Source: Erythrobacter sp. F6033 (GTDB lineage Bacteria; Pseudomonadota; Alphaproteobacteria; Sphingomonadales; Sphingomonadaceae). From it: 64,000 bases of DNA. The position numbers and the translations under genes were made by a program. Location of the stretch: contig NZ_JALKAZ010000001.1 in assembly GCF_023016005.1 (NCBI RefSeq), positions 1,612,001 through 1,676,000 on the forward strand, written 5' to 3'. Below, piece by piece: positions 37,710-47,367 of this stretch; position 1 is the stretch's first letter; every line of letters starts with the position of its first letter. The notes below the pieces were generated by a model that ran no database searches, had not been told where the DNA came from, and saw only the letters and a program-made list of their open reading frames with translations.

Positions 37710-38936
37710 ATGGATCTGACCACTTCCCCGCTCGCTCTGCCCTTCCCCGAAATGCCGCCCATTGCAGGCGTTACCCTGCGCGTTGCGCGTGCGCGGTATA
37801 AGGAATGGGACCGCTGCGATCTGACCTTTGTCGAACTTTCCGAAGGGACGTCTGTCGCAGGAGTTTTCACGCAAAGCGCCTGCGCTTCAACCGAAGTTGA
37901 ATTGGGCCGCAAGCAATTGGACGGCGGCACTGCACGCGCTTTGATCGTGAACGCGGGCAACTCGAACGCATTCACCGGCTATCGCGGCGCAGAAGCGGTC
38001 GAGCAAATCATGGCGCAAGTCAGCGACGGAATCAGCTGCGGGCCGGAGCAGGTCTTCGTGTCTTCGACCGGTGTGATCGGTGTCCCCCTGCCGAAAGACC
38101 GCGCCCGCGAAGGCGTCGCCTCGGTGCTTTCTGCCGAGCCATGCGGATGGGAGGATGCAGCCAATGCCATCGCCACGACGGACACATTCGCAAAAGGCGC
38201 TCACGCTTCTGCCATGATCGGCGAAACCCGCGTCGAATTATGCGGGATCATCAAAGGCAGCGGCATGATCGCGCCTGACATGGCGACCATGCTCGGCTAC
38301 ATCTTCACCGACGCCAATGTCGCGCCTGCATTTCTCCAAGAAATCCTGAACGATGCGAACGCCAAGACATACAGCTGCATCACGGTCGATGGGGACACGT
38401 CGACAAGCGACACTGTGCTTGCTTTTGCGACCGGCAAAGCGGGACACGCGCGGATCGAAAGCTGGGGCAGCCCCGGCGCGGACGCTTTCGCAGCGGCTTT
38501 GACGGACGTCTGCCGTCAGCTGGCGCAATTGGTGGTGCGAGACGGTGAAGGCGCGAGCAAGTTCATTGCCGTGCGTGTCTCTGGTGCAGTCAGCGATGAA
38601 AGCGCCCGCCGTGTTGGTTTGGCAGTCGCCAACTCCCCGCTCGTCAAAACCGCCATTGCCGGAGAGGATGCCAATTGGGGCCGCGTGGTTATGGCTGTCG
38701 GCAAGGCGGGCGAGCCAGCGGACCGTGACAGGCTTTCCATCGCATTCGGAGGCGTATGGGCCGCGCGAAACGGCGTGCCCGTAGATGATTACGACGAGGC
38801 ACCCGTTGCAGAACACCTCAAAGGAGAGGACATCGATCTCGCCATCGAGCTCGGCATGGGCAATGGCCGTGCCACGGTTTGGACCTGCGATCTCACCCAC
38901 GGCTATATCTCGATCAACGCGGATTACCGGAGCTGA
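37710..38936 (+). CDS. argJ: Bifunctional ornithine acetyltransferase / N-acetylglutamate synthase
   Basis: 408 residues from ATG 37710. Autoproteolysis site in KGSGMIAPDMATML between Ala192 and Thr193; Thr193 becomes the nucleophile of the beta chain. Other blocks: NAGNSNAFTG (81-90), SSTGVIGVPLP, CITVDGDTSTSD, GEDANWGR and the ending GYISINADYRS. It recycles the acetyl group in arginine synthesis. The IMPase-family gene starts 1 bp after its stop. Confidence 0.96.
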   Translation: MDLTTSPLALPFPEMPPIAGVTLRVARARYKEWDRCDLTFVELSEGTSVAGVFTQSACASTEVELGRKQLDGGTARALIVNAGNSNAFTGYRGAEAVEQIMAQVSDGISCGPEQVFVSSTGVIGVPLPKDRAREGVASVLSAEPCGWEDAANAIATTDTFAKGAHASAMIGETRVELCGIIKGSGMIAPDMATMLGYIFTDANVAPAFLQEILNDANAKTYSCITVDGDTSTSDTVLAFATGKAGHARIESWGSPGADAFAAALTDVCRQLAQLVVRDGEGASKFIAVRVSGAVSDESARRVGLAVANSPLVKTAIAGEDANWGRVVMAVGKAGEPADRDRLSIAFGGVWAARNGVPVDDYDEAPVAEHLKGEDIDLAIELGMGNGRATVWTCDLTHGYISINADYRS

Positions 38937-38937
38937 A

Positions 38938-39735
38938 ATGAGCGAACTTTCCGCTTTGGACGCCGAACTGCGCGATCTGTTCCGTTTCGCGGCGGAGCGG
39001 AGCATGCTGCCGCGCTTCCGTGCGCTTGCGGATGACGAAATCGAGATGAAGGGCGAAGATGACCCCGTCACGGTCGTGGATCGCGAAGTGGAAAGCTTCC
39101 TGACCGACGCGCTGACAAAGCTGGCGCCCGGAGTTGCGGTTGTAGGGGAAGAAGCGGTGCACGCCGACAAAACTGTGCTCGATCAACTGTCGGAGCAATG
39201 CTGGATCATCGACCCACTGGATGGCACCGCCAACTTTACCGAGGGCAAAGAACCGTTCGGGATCATTGTCGCGCTGGCCGATGCAGGCAAAGCCATTGCT
39301 GGATGGCTCTATGACCCGATCACTGACCGCCTATGTCACGCGAAAGCTGGCGAAGGCGCGTTCATTAATGGCGAGCAAATTTGCGCGCAAACCACTGGCT
39401 CTGATCCGCAAATTGCGGCCATTGCGCGCGGCTTTCTGAATGAGGAGCAAAACGCCGAAGTCGATGCGAAGATCGCCCCGCATTATTCGCTGGTCGACAT
39501 ACCGCGCTGCGCCGCCGAGCAATATCCACGCCTCGCGCTTGGCCAGAACGACATCTCAACCTTTGAGCGCACCCTTGCATGGGATCACGCCGCAGGCATA
39601 TTGTGGCTGAATGAAGCAGGGGGAAAAGCCGCACGCCCGGATGGCAGCGAATACCGCGTCGACGAGCACGAAAAAACCGGACTGGTTGGTGCGTGCAGCC
39701 CGGCTATTTGGGATGAATTTGTCGGACGGATGTAG
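38938..39735 (+). CDS. Inositol monophosphatase family phosphatase (HisN-like)
   Basis: 265 residues with IMPase motifs: VGEEAVH (metal Glu71/Glu72), IIDPLDGTANF (90-100) and WDHAAG near the C-terminus. The sequence KGEDDPVTVVDREVE is closer to the histidinol-phosphate phosphatase (HisN) branch than to SuhB at 370-1188, and the tight coupling to argJ hints at amino-acid synthesis, but the substrate is not proven by sequence. Confidence 0.88.
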   Translation: MSELSALDAELRDLFRFAAERSMLPRFRALADDEIEMKGEDDPVTVVDREVESFLTDALTKLAPGVAVVGEEAVHADKTVLDQLSEQCWIIDPLDGTANFTEGKEPFGIIVALADAGKAIAGWLYDPITDRLCHAKAGEGAFINGEQICAQTTGSDPQIAAIARGFLNEEQNAEVDAKIAPHYSLVDIPRCAAEQYPRLALGQNDISTFERTLAWDHAAGILWLNEAGGKAARPDGSEYRVDEHEKTGLVGACSPAIWDEFVGRM

Positions 39736-39758
39736 CACCCGCCCAATCAAATTATGGC

Positions 39759-40079
39759 TCAAATTTCGCTTTCAAGCCACTCTTTAAGCTGGCTTTTTGG
39801 AGCAGCGCCGACTTTACGAGCCACCGCTTCACCATTTTTGAACAACACCATCAGCGGGATCGACTGAACGCCCATTTCCGCCGGAGTGCCGGTGTTTTCC
39901 ATGATGTCCATCTTCGCGATGGTGACTTGCTCGCCCAGCTCGTCGCTGATTTCCTCAAGCGCCGGCGCGATCATTTTGCATGGCCCGCACCAATCCGCCC
40001 AGAAATCGACCAGCACGGGCTTATCGCTTTCGAGCACGTCGGTTTTGAAATTCTCGTCGGTCACATTGATGGTGGCCAT
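39759..40079 (-). CDS. trxA: Thioredoxin
   Basis: 106 residues from ATG 40079. Active site FWADWCGPCKMIAP (Cys31, Cys34) and cis-Pro block QSIPLMVLF. The frame opens upstream to 40214 with no family similarity. General cytoplasmic disulfide reductant; last gene of the divL-addA operon, 49 bp after the addA stop. Confidence 0.97.
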   Translation of the reverse strand: MATINVTDENFKTDVLESDKPVLVDFWADWCGPCKMIAPALEEISDELGEQVTIAKMDIMENTGTPAEMGVQSIPLMVLFKNGEAVARKVGAAPKSQLKEWLESEI

Positions 40080-40128
40080 GGTGTATCTCCTGTAATTTGG
40101 CTGCGTTCTATCTAGGCGGTTTTGGCGC

Positions 40129-43100
40129 TTACTCAATATCGAGCGGGGCAAAGCTTTGCTGCGTGTCCCCCAAATGATCCTTGTGCGCGGCGAGTGTAAC
40201 CGCGGGAATTTCAATCAGCTGCGGCGTCTGGGTGTAGAGCACCGCGGCGCGAACCGCTTTGCCGGGGAAGATAGTTTCGAGCACAGCGGTGTATGCCGCC
40301 ATCTGTTTGACCGTTGCGCGCGGGATTGCATCTGCATTGGCTGGTGGACGGCGAGTGGTCTTGAAATCGACAACAGTGACGCTGTCGTCGCTGACCAGCA
40401 GACGGTCCGCCGTACCGGTGATCACAGTCCCACCGACCGTCGCCGTTAGCGGTACTTCGGCAAGTGCATCGGGCGAGAATATGTTGGTGTAAGCATCTGT
40501 CTCGAGCACCTTTAGCGCGCTTTGGAGCATCTCATCACGCGTCTCTTGAGGCAGGTCATCACCCTGCCGCGCAAGCCATGCTGCACCAGCATCCGCGCGG
40601 TTATCGCTCGCAATATCGGGCAATCGCTCCAGCAGGCGGTGGATCAGAACGCCGCGCCGCGCAGCGACCTTTGCAGCATCGGGAGGCAATGGCGGATCGG
40701 CGGCAAGCTCTTCACCTGCTGAACTAGGGGCCAACGGACGCGGCGGCTTTGGTTCGGGCCCGATGTGTTTGGTTGCCCATTCTGGCAGCGTTGGTCGTTC
40801 GGTCACAGCAGTCACCACATCTGACGTAACCAGTGGTTCCGCCCGCTCTCCCCATTCGCGTCGCATGCCCCACAAGCCATCGGCGATCTCGTCGCCAGCA
40901 AACGCATTCTCCAGCCGCGCATACCAGCTGTCTTCATGCAGTCCGTTTTTCTCATCACGCGGCCCCAGCGAACCGCCTATGAATAGCGCCTCCTCTGCCC
41001 GGGTCATCGCCACATAGAGCAAACGCCAGTGTTCCTGCATGCTCGCCGCATCGGTAGCGGCTTCGGCTTCCTCGACCCGTCCACGCTTTTGCTCTTTGGC
41101 AAGCGAAGGAAGCGGAACTTTGCGCGCAGTTTCTGTGCCCAACTCCAGATCGGCCAGTTCCAGCTCACCGCCCTGCCCCGGCGCGCCCGTTGCATCGGCG
41201 AGGATCACGATGGGTGCCTGCAAACCTTTCGATCCGTGCACGGTCATCACCCGCACCTGGCCGCCAGCGCCATCGGCGTCGCGCTTCAAATCCTCGTTTG
41301 ACGCATCAAACCATTCGATAAAGCCGACAAGGCTGGGCGTATGCGCGCTTTCAAAGGCGAACGCTGCGTTGACCAGTTCATCAATCGGATCATTCGCCTC
41401 CCGCCCGAGCCGCGCGATCAGCTTTTCACGGCCGCGCCATGGTCCGGTGAGCAACCACGCGAGCAAGGATTGCGGCGTTTGATAATCTGCGCGCGCCAGC
41501 AAGGATTTGAGCGTCTCGCAGCTCGCAGCGACCATTGGATCATCACTGCCCCGCAGATGTTTCCACAGTGACACGTTCTTTTCGCGCGGCACATGCGCAA
41601 GCAGATCATCCTGCGACCATCCGATGAGCGGCGAGGAGAGCAGGTTTGCAAGCGACAGATCGTCGAGCGGTTGCGTCGCAAAACGCAGCGCCGCCATTAG
41701 GTCTTTAACCGCGAGAGGCGCGCCAAGCCGCAACCGGTCGACACCAGCGACCGCCACGCCCTTTGCATGAAGCTTTGCGACAATCTGCGCGGCCAGAGCG
41801 CCGCGTTTGCGCACCAACACCATAATATCGCCAGCGCTCGCGTGTTTGCGGGGCTCGGATTTCGCCAGCACAAATGGCTCATCACCCTTCACCCAGCGGC
41901 GCACTTGCTCGGCGATCTTTTCCGCCAATAACGTATCGTGCGCAGGCAGCCAGTCGCGCTCTTCCGCGCCATCTTCCTCTAGAGCGCTGACCGAGGTGAC
42001 GGGTTTCCATTGTGTGACAAGGCCTGGACGGGCCGCGCCGATATGGTCTAGCGGTGCTTCACCAAGTCCGAATTCTTCGTGACCGATCAGCGCGATCGCG
42101 CGATTGACGAAATCGAGGACCGGTTTGGATGTTCGGAAAGACCGGCCAAGATCGAGGTCTTGCCAACCGGGTGTGCGCCGCCCGTCGCGCAGTTCCGCTG
42201 CGCTTTCACGCGCATCTTGGATGGCTTTTGCGACCTTGCCCTTCGCTCGGGCGAAATTCTCCGGACTGGTGCCCTGAAACCCGAAGATCGCTTGCTTGTA
42301 ATCGCCCACGGTAAAGATGGTGCGCAGTCTGTCTCCGCTCGCCCCGTCTCCGCTGAAGAAATCGTCGATTAGCGCATAAACGATGTCCCATTGTGCTTCG
42401 TTGGTGTCTTGTGCCTCGTCGATGAGGATGTGATCAAATTGCCTGTCCAACTTGTAGCGAATCCAGTCAGCGGTCACGCTGTCTTTCAGCAATACAGCTG
42501 CGCGGCGGATCAGATCGTCAAAGTCGAGCAAGCTCTCGCGCCGCTTCGCCTCCTGCCACCGAACAGCGAAGGCACGCCCAACTTCGAGCGCGGCGGTGAG
42601 AAATTCTGCCAGATCAAGCAACGCCTTACGCTCCTCGACCATCAGCACCGCTTGCGAGATCATCTCCTGACTATCGGCAAAACCGGGATCATTCTCACGC
42701 GGTTTTTTGATCTGAAGGCTGGGCGTCCCGTCCGCTTTCAGCAATGTGCCCTTGAAACGGCTAACCGCGTCGATCCGCGCCGCATGATTCAGCGTCAACC
42801 ATTCGCGCAAAAAGGCGAGACATTTGTCTGCTGTCTTAGTCCCCCAGTCCTCCAGCGCCGGGATCATCGCGAGAAGGTGATCATCGGGGAATGTGTCTGG
42901 GCCGAGCCCTTCATACGCCCAACCCGCATCCGCATCAGATGGAATCTCCAACAGAGTCCGCACCCGAGCATCCATCGGCGACTGCCAAGCGGTCGGCCCT
43001 TCCCACATTTCCTCTGCCTTGGCGCAGCGCATCAGCCAATAATGCAGCGCGCCGGGGTCTTTGGCTGTTGTGAATAGCGTGACCGCATCGAGCACCCGCG

Positions 43101-43629
43101 TGTCGTTCGTCCGGCGTGCTTCGCTGAGCATTTCGGTCAACACATCGCGCGACAGCAATTCGCGGGTCCGATCCTCCATCGGCTGCGCGCCGGGTGGCAA
43201 GTTCGCCTCTTCGGGGAAGTTCGCAAGCAGCCACTGCGAAAACGCGTGGATTGTGTCGATGCGTAGCCCGCCACCGGGGCAATCGAGAACCTGCGCAAAC
43301 AGAGTGCGGGCGCGCTCCTGCGTCTTCGGGCCAATATCCGCGCCAAGATCGCTTAGCTCTCCGGCAAGCTTGGTCGGATCAAGCCTGACCCAGCGCGCCA
43401 GCACCGCATTGATCCGCGTGGCCATCTCCGCCGCGCCGGCTTTGGTGAAGGTGAGGCACAGGATTTCTGAGGGATCGACGTCGGGCCGCAAAAGCAGGCG
43501 CAGCACGCGCGCCGACAGAACCTGCGTCTTACCCGTGCCCGCAGATGCGGACAGCCAGACATTGTCCTCTGGATTGGCCGCCGAAAGCTGCTCTCCGGCG
43601 AGCGGATAGACTTTGCCTTCTCCGCTCAT
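40129..43629 (-). CDS. addA: Double-strand-break repair helicase-nuclease AddA
   Basis: 1166 residues. UvrD-type helicase with Walker A ASAGTGKTQVLSARVL (28-43), ILIDEAQDTNEAQW, and DLGRSFRTSKPVLDF; C-terminal RecB-type nuclease motif VVDFKTTRRPP and a Cys-free region typical of alphaproteobacterial AddA. With AddB it resects double-strand breaks for RecA loading. Starts inside addB (4-bp overlap). Confidence 0.96.
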   Translation of the reverse strand: MSGEGKVYPLAGEQLSAANPEDNVWLSASAGTGKTQVLSARVLRLLLRPDVDPSEILCLTFTKAGAAEMATRINAVLARWVRLDPTKLAGELSDLGADIGPKTQERARTLFAQVLDCPGGGLRIDTIHAFSQWLLANFPEEANLPPGAQPMEDRTRELLSRDVLTEMLSEARRTNDTRVLDAVTLFTTAKDPGALHYWLMRCAKAEEMWEGPTAWQSPMDARVRTLLEIPSDADAGWAYEGLGPDTFPDDHLLAMIPALEDWGTKTADKCLAFLREWLTLNHAARIDAVSRFKGTLLKADGTPSLQIKKPRENDPGFADSQEMISQAVLMVEERKALLDLAEFLTAALEVGRAFAVRWQEAKRRESLLDFDDLIRRAAVLLKDSVTADWIRYKLDRQFDHILIDEAQDTNEAQWDIVYALIDDFFSGDGASGDRLRTIFTVGDYKQAIFGFQGTSPENFARAKGKVAKAIQDARESAAELRDGRRTPGWQDLDLGRSFRTSKPVLDFVNRAIALIGHEEFGLGEAPLDHIGAARPGLVTQWKPVTSVSALEEDGAEERDWLPAHDTLLAEKIAEQVRRWVKGDEPFVLAKSEPRKHASAGDIMVLVRKRGALAAQIVAKLHAKGVAVAGVDRLRLGAPLAVKDLMAALRFATQPLDDLSLANLLSSPLIGWSQDDLLAHVPREKNVSLWKHLRGSDDPMVAASCETLKSLLARADYQTPQSLLAWLLTGPWRGREKLIARLGREANDPIDELVNAAFAFESAHTPSLVGFIEWFDASNEDLKRDADGAGGQVRVMTVHGSKGLQAPIVILADATGAPGQGGELELADLELGTETARKVPLPSLAKEQKRGRVEEAEAATDAASMQEHWRLLYVAMTRAEEALFIGGSLGPRDEKNGLHEDSWYARLENAFAGDEIADGLWGMRREWGERAEPLVTSDVVTAVTERPTLPEWATKHIGPEPKPPRPLAPSSAGEELAADPPLPPDAAKVAARRGVLIHRLLERLPDIASDNRADAGAAWLARQGDDLPQETRDEMLQSALKVLETDAYTNIFSPDALAEVPLTATVGGTVITGTADRLLVSDDSVTVVDFKTTRRPPANADAIPRATVKQMAAYTAVLETIFPGKAVRAAVLYTQTPQLIEIPAVTLAAHKDHLGDTQQSFAPLDIE

Positions 43630-46600
43630 GCGTCATCCTCCCCGTTGTCGGAGACAAGACCGATCTGCCATTCCTCCAGCCGCATCAGCTGATCATAGTC
43701 AGTGTAGCCGGGATAATCGGGGTTCTCTTTCGCAGTGAACGGCGCAGCACCCTTGATGTATTTGCTGATCGCTTCGCGCAGATAGCGTTCATGCTCATGC
43801 AGGAAGTCTTCAGGCAGCAAGCCGCTGCGTTTCCGACCCACTTTCATCGGCACATCAACAAAGCCGAACTCGCCCGCTTTCTTCGCCAAAGACCAATATT
43901 CAAATCCGGTCGCGTCTCCTGACAGCGGACCATTGTTGGTCTTAAACGCACCATGATCCGCAATCATGCCGAGCAGGCCGAGCTGCAACGCATATCCGGC
44001 CTCTACCTGAGAGGCGCTGGGCGGGCTGCCGGTCTTATAGTCGACAATGGCCAGCGTTCCGTCGGGCAAACGGTCGATCCTGTCGGGCTTGCCCATTACG
44101 CGGACGCCTTCGAACATCATCTCGCCCCAAACCTCGGTCGCGATAATCTCTCGCCCTTCCTTGGCGGCTTCATCAACCCACTCTTCAAACCGCTCCAAAG
44201 CGGCGCAAATGCGCGGACGCCAAAGTCCCCAGAACAGCGGGTGAACCTGCTTTTCGGTAAGTTGCTGCTCAGCAAACGGAACCAGCGCGAGATCTGGGTC
44301 TGTCACCCGAGCCTTGTGCCACGCTTCAAGAATGTCGTGCACCAACGTGCCGCGCAAAGCCGGATCGCCAAACGGATCGGCGGCGAGCGGATCGAGGCTC
44401 TTCAGTCCAAGGATTTCGCGCGCGTAAAATTGGTACGGATCACCCAGCAGTCGATCGAGCGCGGTCGCGCTGATCTTGACCTGCCTCTGCTGCTCGCTCG
44501 GCTTGGGCTTTGGCCGCGGATAGGACTCAACCTCCATAACCGGATCACGATCAAGCAGCGGCATCAGAGCAGGTATCGTCTCTTCGCGATGCTGCTCCGC
44601 CAGAGTCTCGCCTAGCAATGCCTCAGCCCTGAGCCAGAACCGTGACGCCAGTGTCGGTCCGTCTGTGTCACGCTGTGCTCTGCTGAGCACCACTTCCGGC
44701 GCGCCCAAAGCTCCAGCCAGATCGTGCGCGGATAGACCGATGCGAAACTCTGCGCCCGGCACACCAAGTGTGCGCAGAACGCCGGGCGCAAGCAACGGGT
44801 CGGCACCGGGTGGTTGCGGCCAACTGCCTTCGTTTAGGCCGCCGCAAATGATCAAATCAGCCCGCGCCATGCGGCTTTCGAGCAAACCATAGATATTGAC
44901 GCGGGGATGTCCGCCATAAGGGGGCCGAACAGACACCGCATCCATGCAATCTCGCAGCACACCGGCGATGTCCGCAGGCGCGATGGCTGTTCCTTGGACG
45001 CGCGCATGGAGGCGCACATCTTCAACCATCGCAGACAAAGCGCGTCCGTCTTCGCGCGCCCACACTGCCTCGCCAGCGAGAGCCTCCGCCGCCGTTGTCA
45101 GAATATCAAGCGCGTCGGCCAGCCCAATTTCTTCGGCGGAAACCAGCAATGGCGTCAGGATAGCCTCGACGCCGTCCCACCACTCGCGAACATCGGCCTT
45201 GTCAGCGATAGTTCGCAGCGGCTCGAAACTAGGTGCTGGGGACGGACCGCGCAGCTTATATTCGAACTTCCGCAACGCATTTAGCCATGCGCGCCGCGCG
45301 TCTTCATCCTCACGCTGAACCAACGGATGCCCAAGTGCCGCGATCAAGGCGGCGGGTTCCAGACCGTCCGAGGCCAGAGCGGCAAGCAGTCCGAACAACC
45401 GCCCCGCCGGGGTCAATGACAGCGGCTTACCAGCCGTATCATCAGCAATGATATTCCACCGCTCAAGATGCTGAGTCACACGCCGGGCCAAAGAGCGATC
45501 AGCCGTCACAACCGCAATCCGCTTTTCGGGCTCATCCAGCTTCTGCCGGACCAGCATGGCAATCGCCTGTGCCTCTTCCTCACTCGTCGCCGTTGTCATC
45601 AATCGCACACCGGAGAGACGACGCTTGTCGGCCTCCATGCTGATCCACGATTGGCTGGCCTGTGGCGGCAGAAACAGCGAACTGATTGCATGGCTGCGCG
45701 CGGGCGGCGCTGCGCTATCGCCTTTGCGATGCCATTGCCGCACTTCGGCGCGGTTGATGCCCATACGCTGAAGCAGCAATTTGAGATGATATTGCGGGTG
45801 GGTGAGCGCGTCTTTCTTACCAAACACCTCGCCGCCCGGTTCGCTGGATGCTCCGGCACGGCCAAGCTCGTCCCAAGCTTCGCCGCTCATCGAAAGATCA
45901 AGATCAGGCAGAATAACTGCACCATTTGGAAGGTTAGCGATTGCGCGCAGCATCCGCGCCAGCGCTGGCGATGCGCTGGTCACGCCTGCGGCAACGATGG
46001 GATGCGCTGGCGAGTTGTCGCGCCATTTCTTGGCCGCCCGTTCGAACAGCATGTTGCGGCGCGTGGCAGCATCTACCCTGCCAAGTTCCTCCAGCCGCTG
46101 GCGCCAACGCCGCTCGACACGGGCGAACAGCCGTAAGGATTTGCGCCAATGCTCCGACAAATTATCAAGCATCTGCAACACTGGTTCGCCGAGCAATTCC
46201 TGCGGCGCGACGTCCTCAACCAGCAACCGATCCATCGCCTGAGCAATATCGCGAGCAAGGCGCAATCGCGCGGCTCCAGGCAATGCAACCAGACCTTCTG
46301 CCGCATTCTCTTCTTCAATCAAATTGGCAAGTTCCAGCCATCGCTGCGTCGGCTCAACGGCTGGCGGAATGTCACTCGCGCCAAGTGGGTCGAGCAAATT
46401 GCCCAGCGCTTCGTCAAGATCAAGATCGCCAACAGTGACCATGCGCGGCATCAACAAACCTGCTGCGCCCGAGTGGCGGATAAATGCCTCGGACAATGTC
46501 CGCGCCGCTCGTGAGCTTGGCACCAGCAGCGTCAGCCGAGCTAAGCCAAAACCGTCTTCGGAATATCGCGGCACCAGACCCGCCACCAGCGCATCGGCAA

Positions 46601-46652
46601 AGCCGCGGTGTGCCGCAATCGAGTAAACTTCGGGAGCCTGCGTCTCACCCAC
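43626..46652 (-). CDS. addB: Double-strand-break repair protein AddB
   Basis: 1008 residues, the alphaproteobacterial AddB form: an N-terminal inactivated helicase-like region (GLARLTLLVPSSRAARTLSEAF), and a C-terminal nuclease domain with LVHDILEAWHK and LAIVDYKTGSPPSASQVE (the D-x(n)-Y-K-T catalytic set). No canonical Walker A is seen at the usual place, as in other alphaproteobacterial AddB. It overlaps murU by 8 bp and addA by 4 bp. Confidence 0.94.
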   Translation of the reverse strand: MGETQAPEVYSIAAHRGFADALVAGLVPRYSEDGFGLARLTLLVPSSRAARTLSEAFIRHSGAAGLLMPRMVTVGDLDLDEALGNLLDPLGASDIPPAVEPTQRWLELANLIEEENAAEGLVALPGAARLRLARDIAQAMDRLLVEDVAPQELLGEPVLQMLDNLSEHWRKSLRLFARVERRWRQRLEELGRVDAATRRNMLFERAAKKWRDNSPAHPIVAAGVTSASPALARMLRAIANLPNGAVILPDLDLSMSGEAWDELGRAGASSEPGGEVFGKKDALTHPQYHLKLLLQRMGINRAEVRQWHRKGDSAAPPARSHAISSLFLPPQASQSWISMEADKRRLSGVRLMTTATSEEEAQAIAMLVRQKLDEPEKRIAVVTADRSLARRVTQHLERWNIIADDTAGKPLSLTPAGRLFGLLAALASDGLEPAALIAALGHPLVQREDEDARRAWLNALRKFEYKLRGPSPAPSFEPLRTIADKADVREWWDGVEAILTPLLVSAEEIGLADALDILTTAAEALAGEAVWAREDGRALSAMVEDVRLHARVQGTAIAPADIAGVLRDCMDAVSVRPPYGGHPRVNIYGLLESRMARADLIICGGLNEGSWPQPPGADPLLAPGVLRTLGVPGAEFRIGLSAHDLAGALGAPEVVLSRAQRDTDGPTLASRFWLRAEALLGETLAEQHREETIPALMPLLDRDPVMEVESYPRPKPKPSEQQRQVKISATALDRLLGDPYQFYAREILGLKSLDPLAADPFGDPALRGTLVHDILEAWHKARVTDPDLALVPFAEQQLTEKQVHPLFWGLWRPRICAALERFEEWVDEAAKEGREIIATEVWGEMMFEGVRVMGKPDRIDRLPDGTLAIVDYKTGSPPSASQVEAGYALQLGLLGMIADHGAFKTNNGPLSGDATGFEYWSLAKKAGEFGFVDVPMKVGRKRSGLLPEDFLHEHERYLREAISKYIKGAAPFTAKENPDYPGYTDYDQLMRLEEWQIGLVSDNGEDDA

Positions 46653-47367
46653 GCTTTAGCGCGTTTTCTGTCGGGCCGATTGCCTGCGGAGTGCCGACTT
46701 CAAACCATTGTCCGGTAAAGGCCGCACCAAACAGGCGGCCCTCCTCAATCGCACGGTTCCAGAGGATGTTGGTCGAGAATTTGCCTTCTGGTGCATCGCG
46801 CAAAAGGCGATGCGCGATCAGTTGAATGCCGGTGTAAATGAACGGCGCAATCCGGCCCGGCAGGCGGCGTGAAAGCTTGCCCGCGCCGTCCATATAGAAA
46901 TCGCCCTGCCCGTTGAAATTCGCAGCTCTAGTGTGCGGCACCACAAGCAAAAGCGCATCCATCCGCTTCGGATCCCACTGCTCCGACAAATCGCGAAAGG
47001 CATCGCGCGGCCCGTCGAGCCAGATGTTGTCAGCGTTCAGACAAAAGAACGGATCGGGGAGATGCGGCTGCGCTCGAATAAGACCGCCACCGGTTTCCAG
47101 CAAAGCATCGCGCTCATCCGAAATCACGACTTTGGGCGCAGCCCTTTCAAGAACATGTGCCTCCAGCGCATCGGCCAAATAGTGAACATTCACCACCGCT
47201 TTGGCGATGCCATTTTCCGCCAATCGATCGAGGGCGTGATCGATCAGCGGCTTGCCCGCCACGCGCACCATCGGTTTGGGCTGACTGGCTGTCAGCGGAC
47301 GCATACGTTTGCCCATGCCGGCCGCCATGACCATCGCGGTGTCGCTTGCTAGGCCATTGCCGTTCAC
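46645..47367 (-). CDS. murU: N-acetylmuramate-1-phosphate uridylyltransferase (MurU)
   Basis: 240 residues with GTG start at 47367, overlapping the amgK stop as GTGA and preceded by GGAGG 9 nt away. Nucleotidyltransferase signature AMVMAAGMGKRMRPLT (11-26), KPMVRVAGKPLIDHALDRL, LLETGGGL, and NADNIW metal site. Paired with amgK, it forms UDP-MurNAc from MurNAc-1-phosphate, the anhydro-free recycling route known from Pseudomonas and Caulobacter. A longer frame from 47424 is rejected. Confidence 0.9.
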   Translation of the reverse strand: MNGNGLASDTAMVMAAGMGKRMRPLTASQPKPMVRVAGKPLIDHALDRLAENGIAKAVVNVHYLADALEAHVLERAAPKVVISDERDALLETGGGLIRAQPHLPDPFFCLNADNIWLDGPRDAFRDLSEQWDPKRMDALLLVVPHTRAANFNGQGDFYMDGAGKLSRRLPGRIAPFIYTGIQLIAHRLLRDAPEGKFSTNILWNRAIEEGRLFGAAFTGQWFEVGTPQAIGPTENALKRG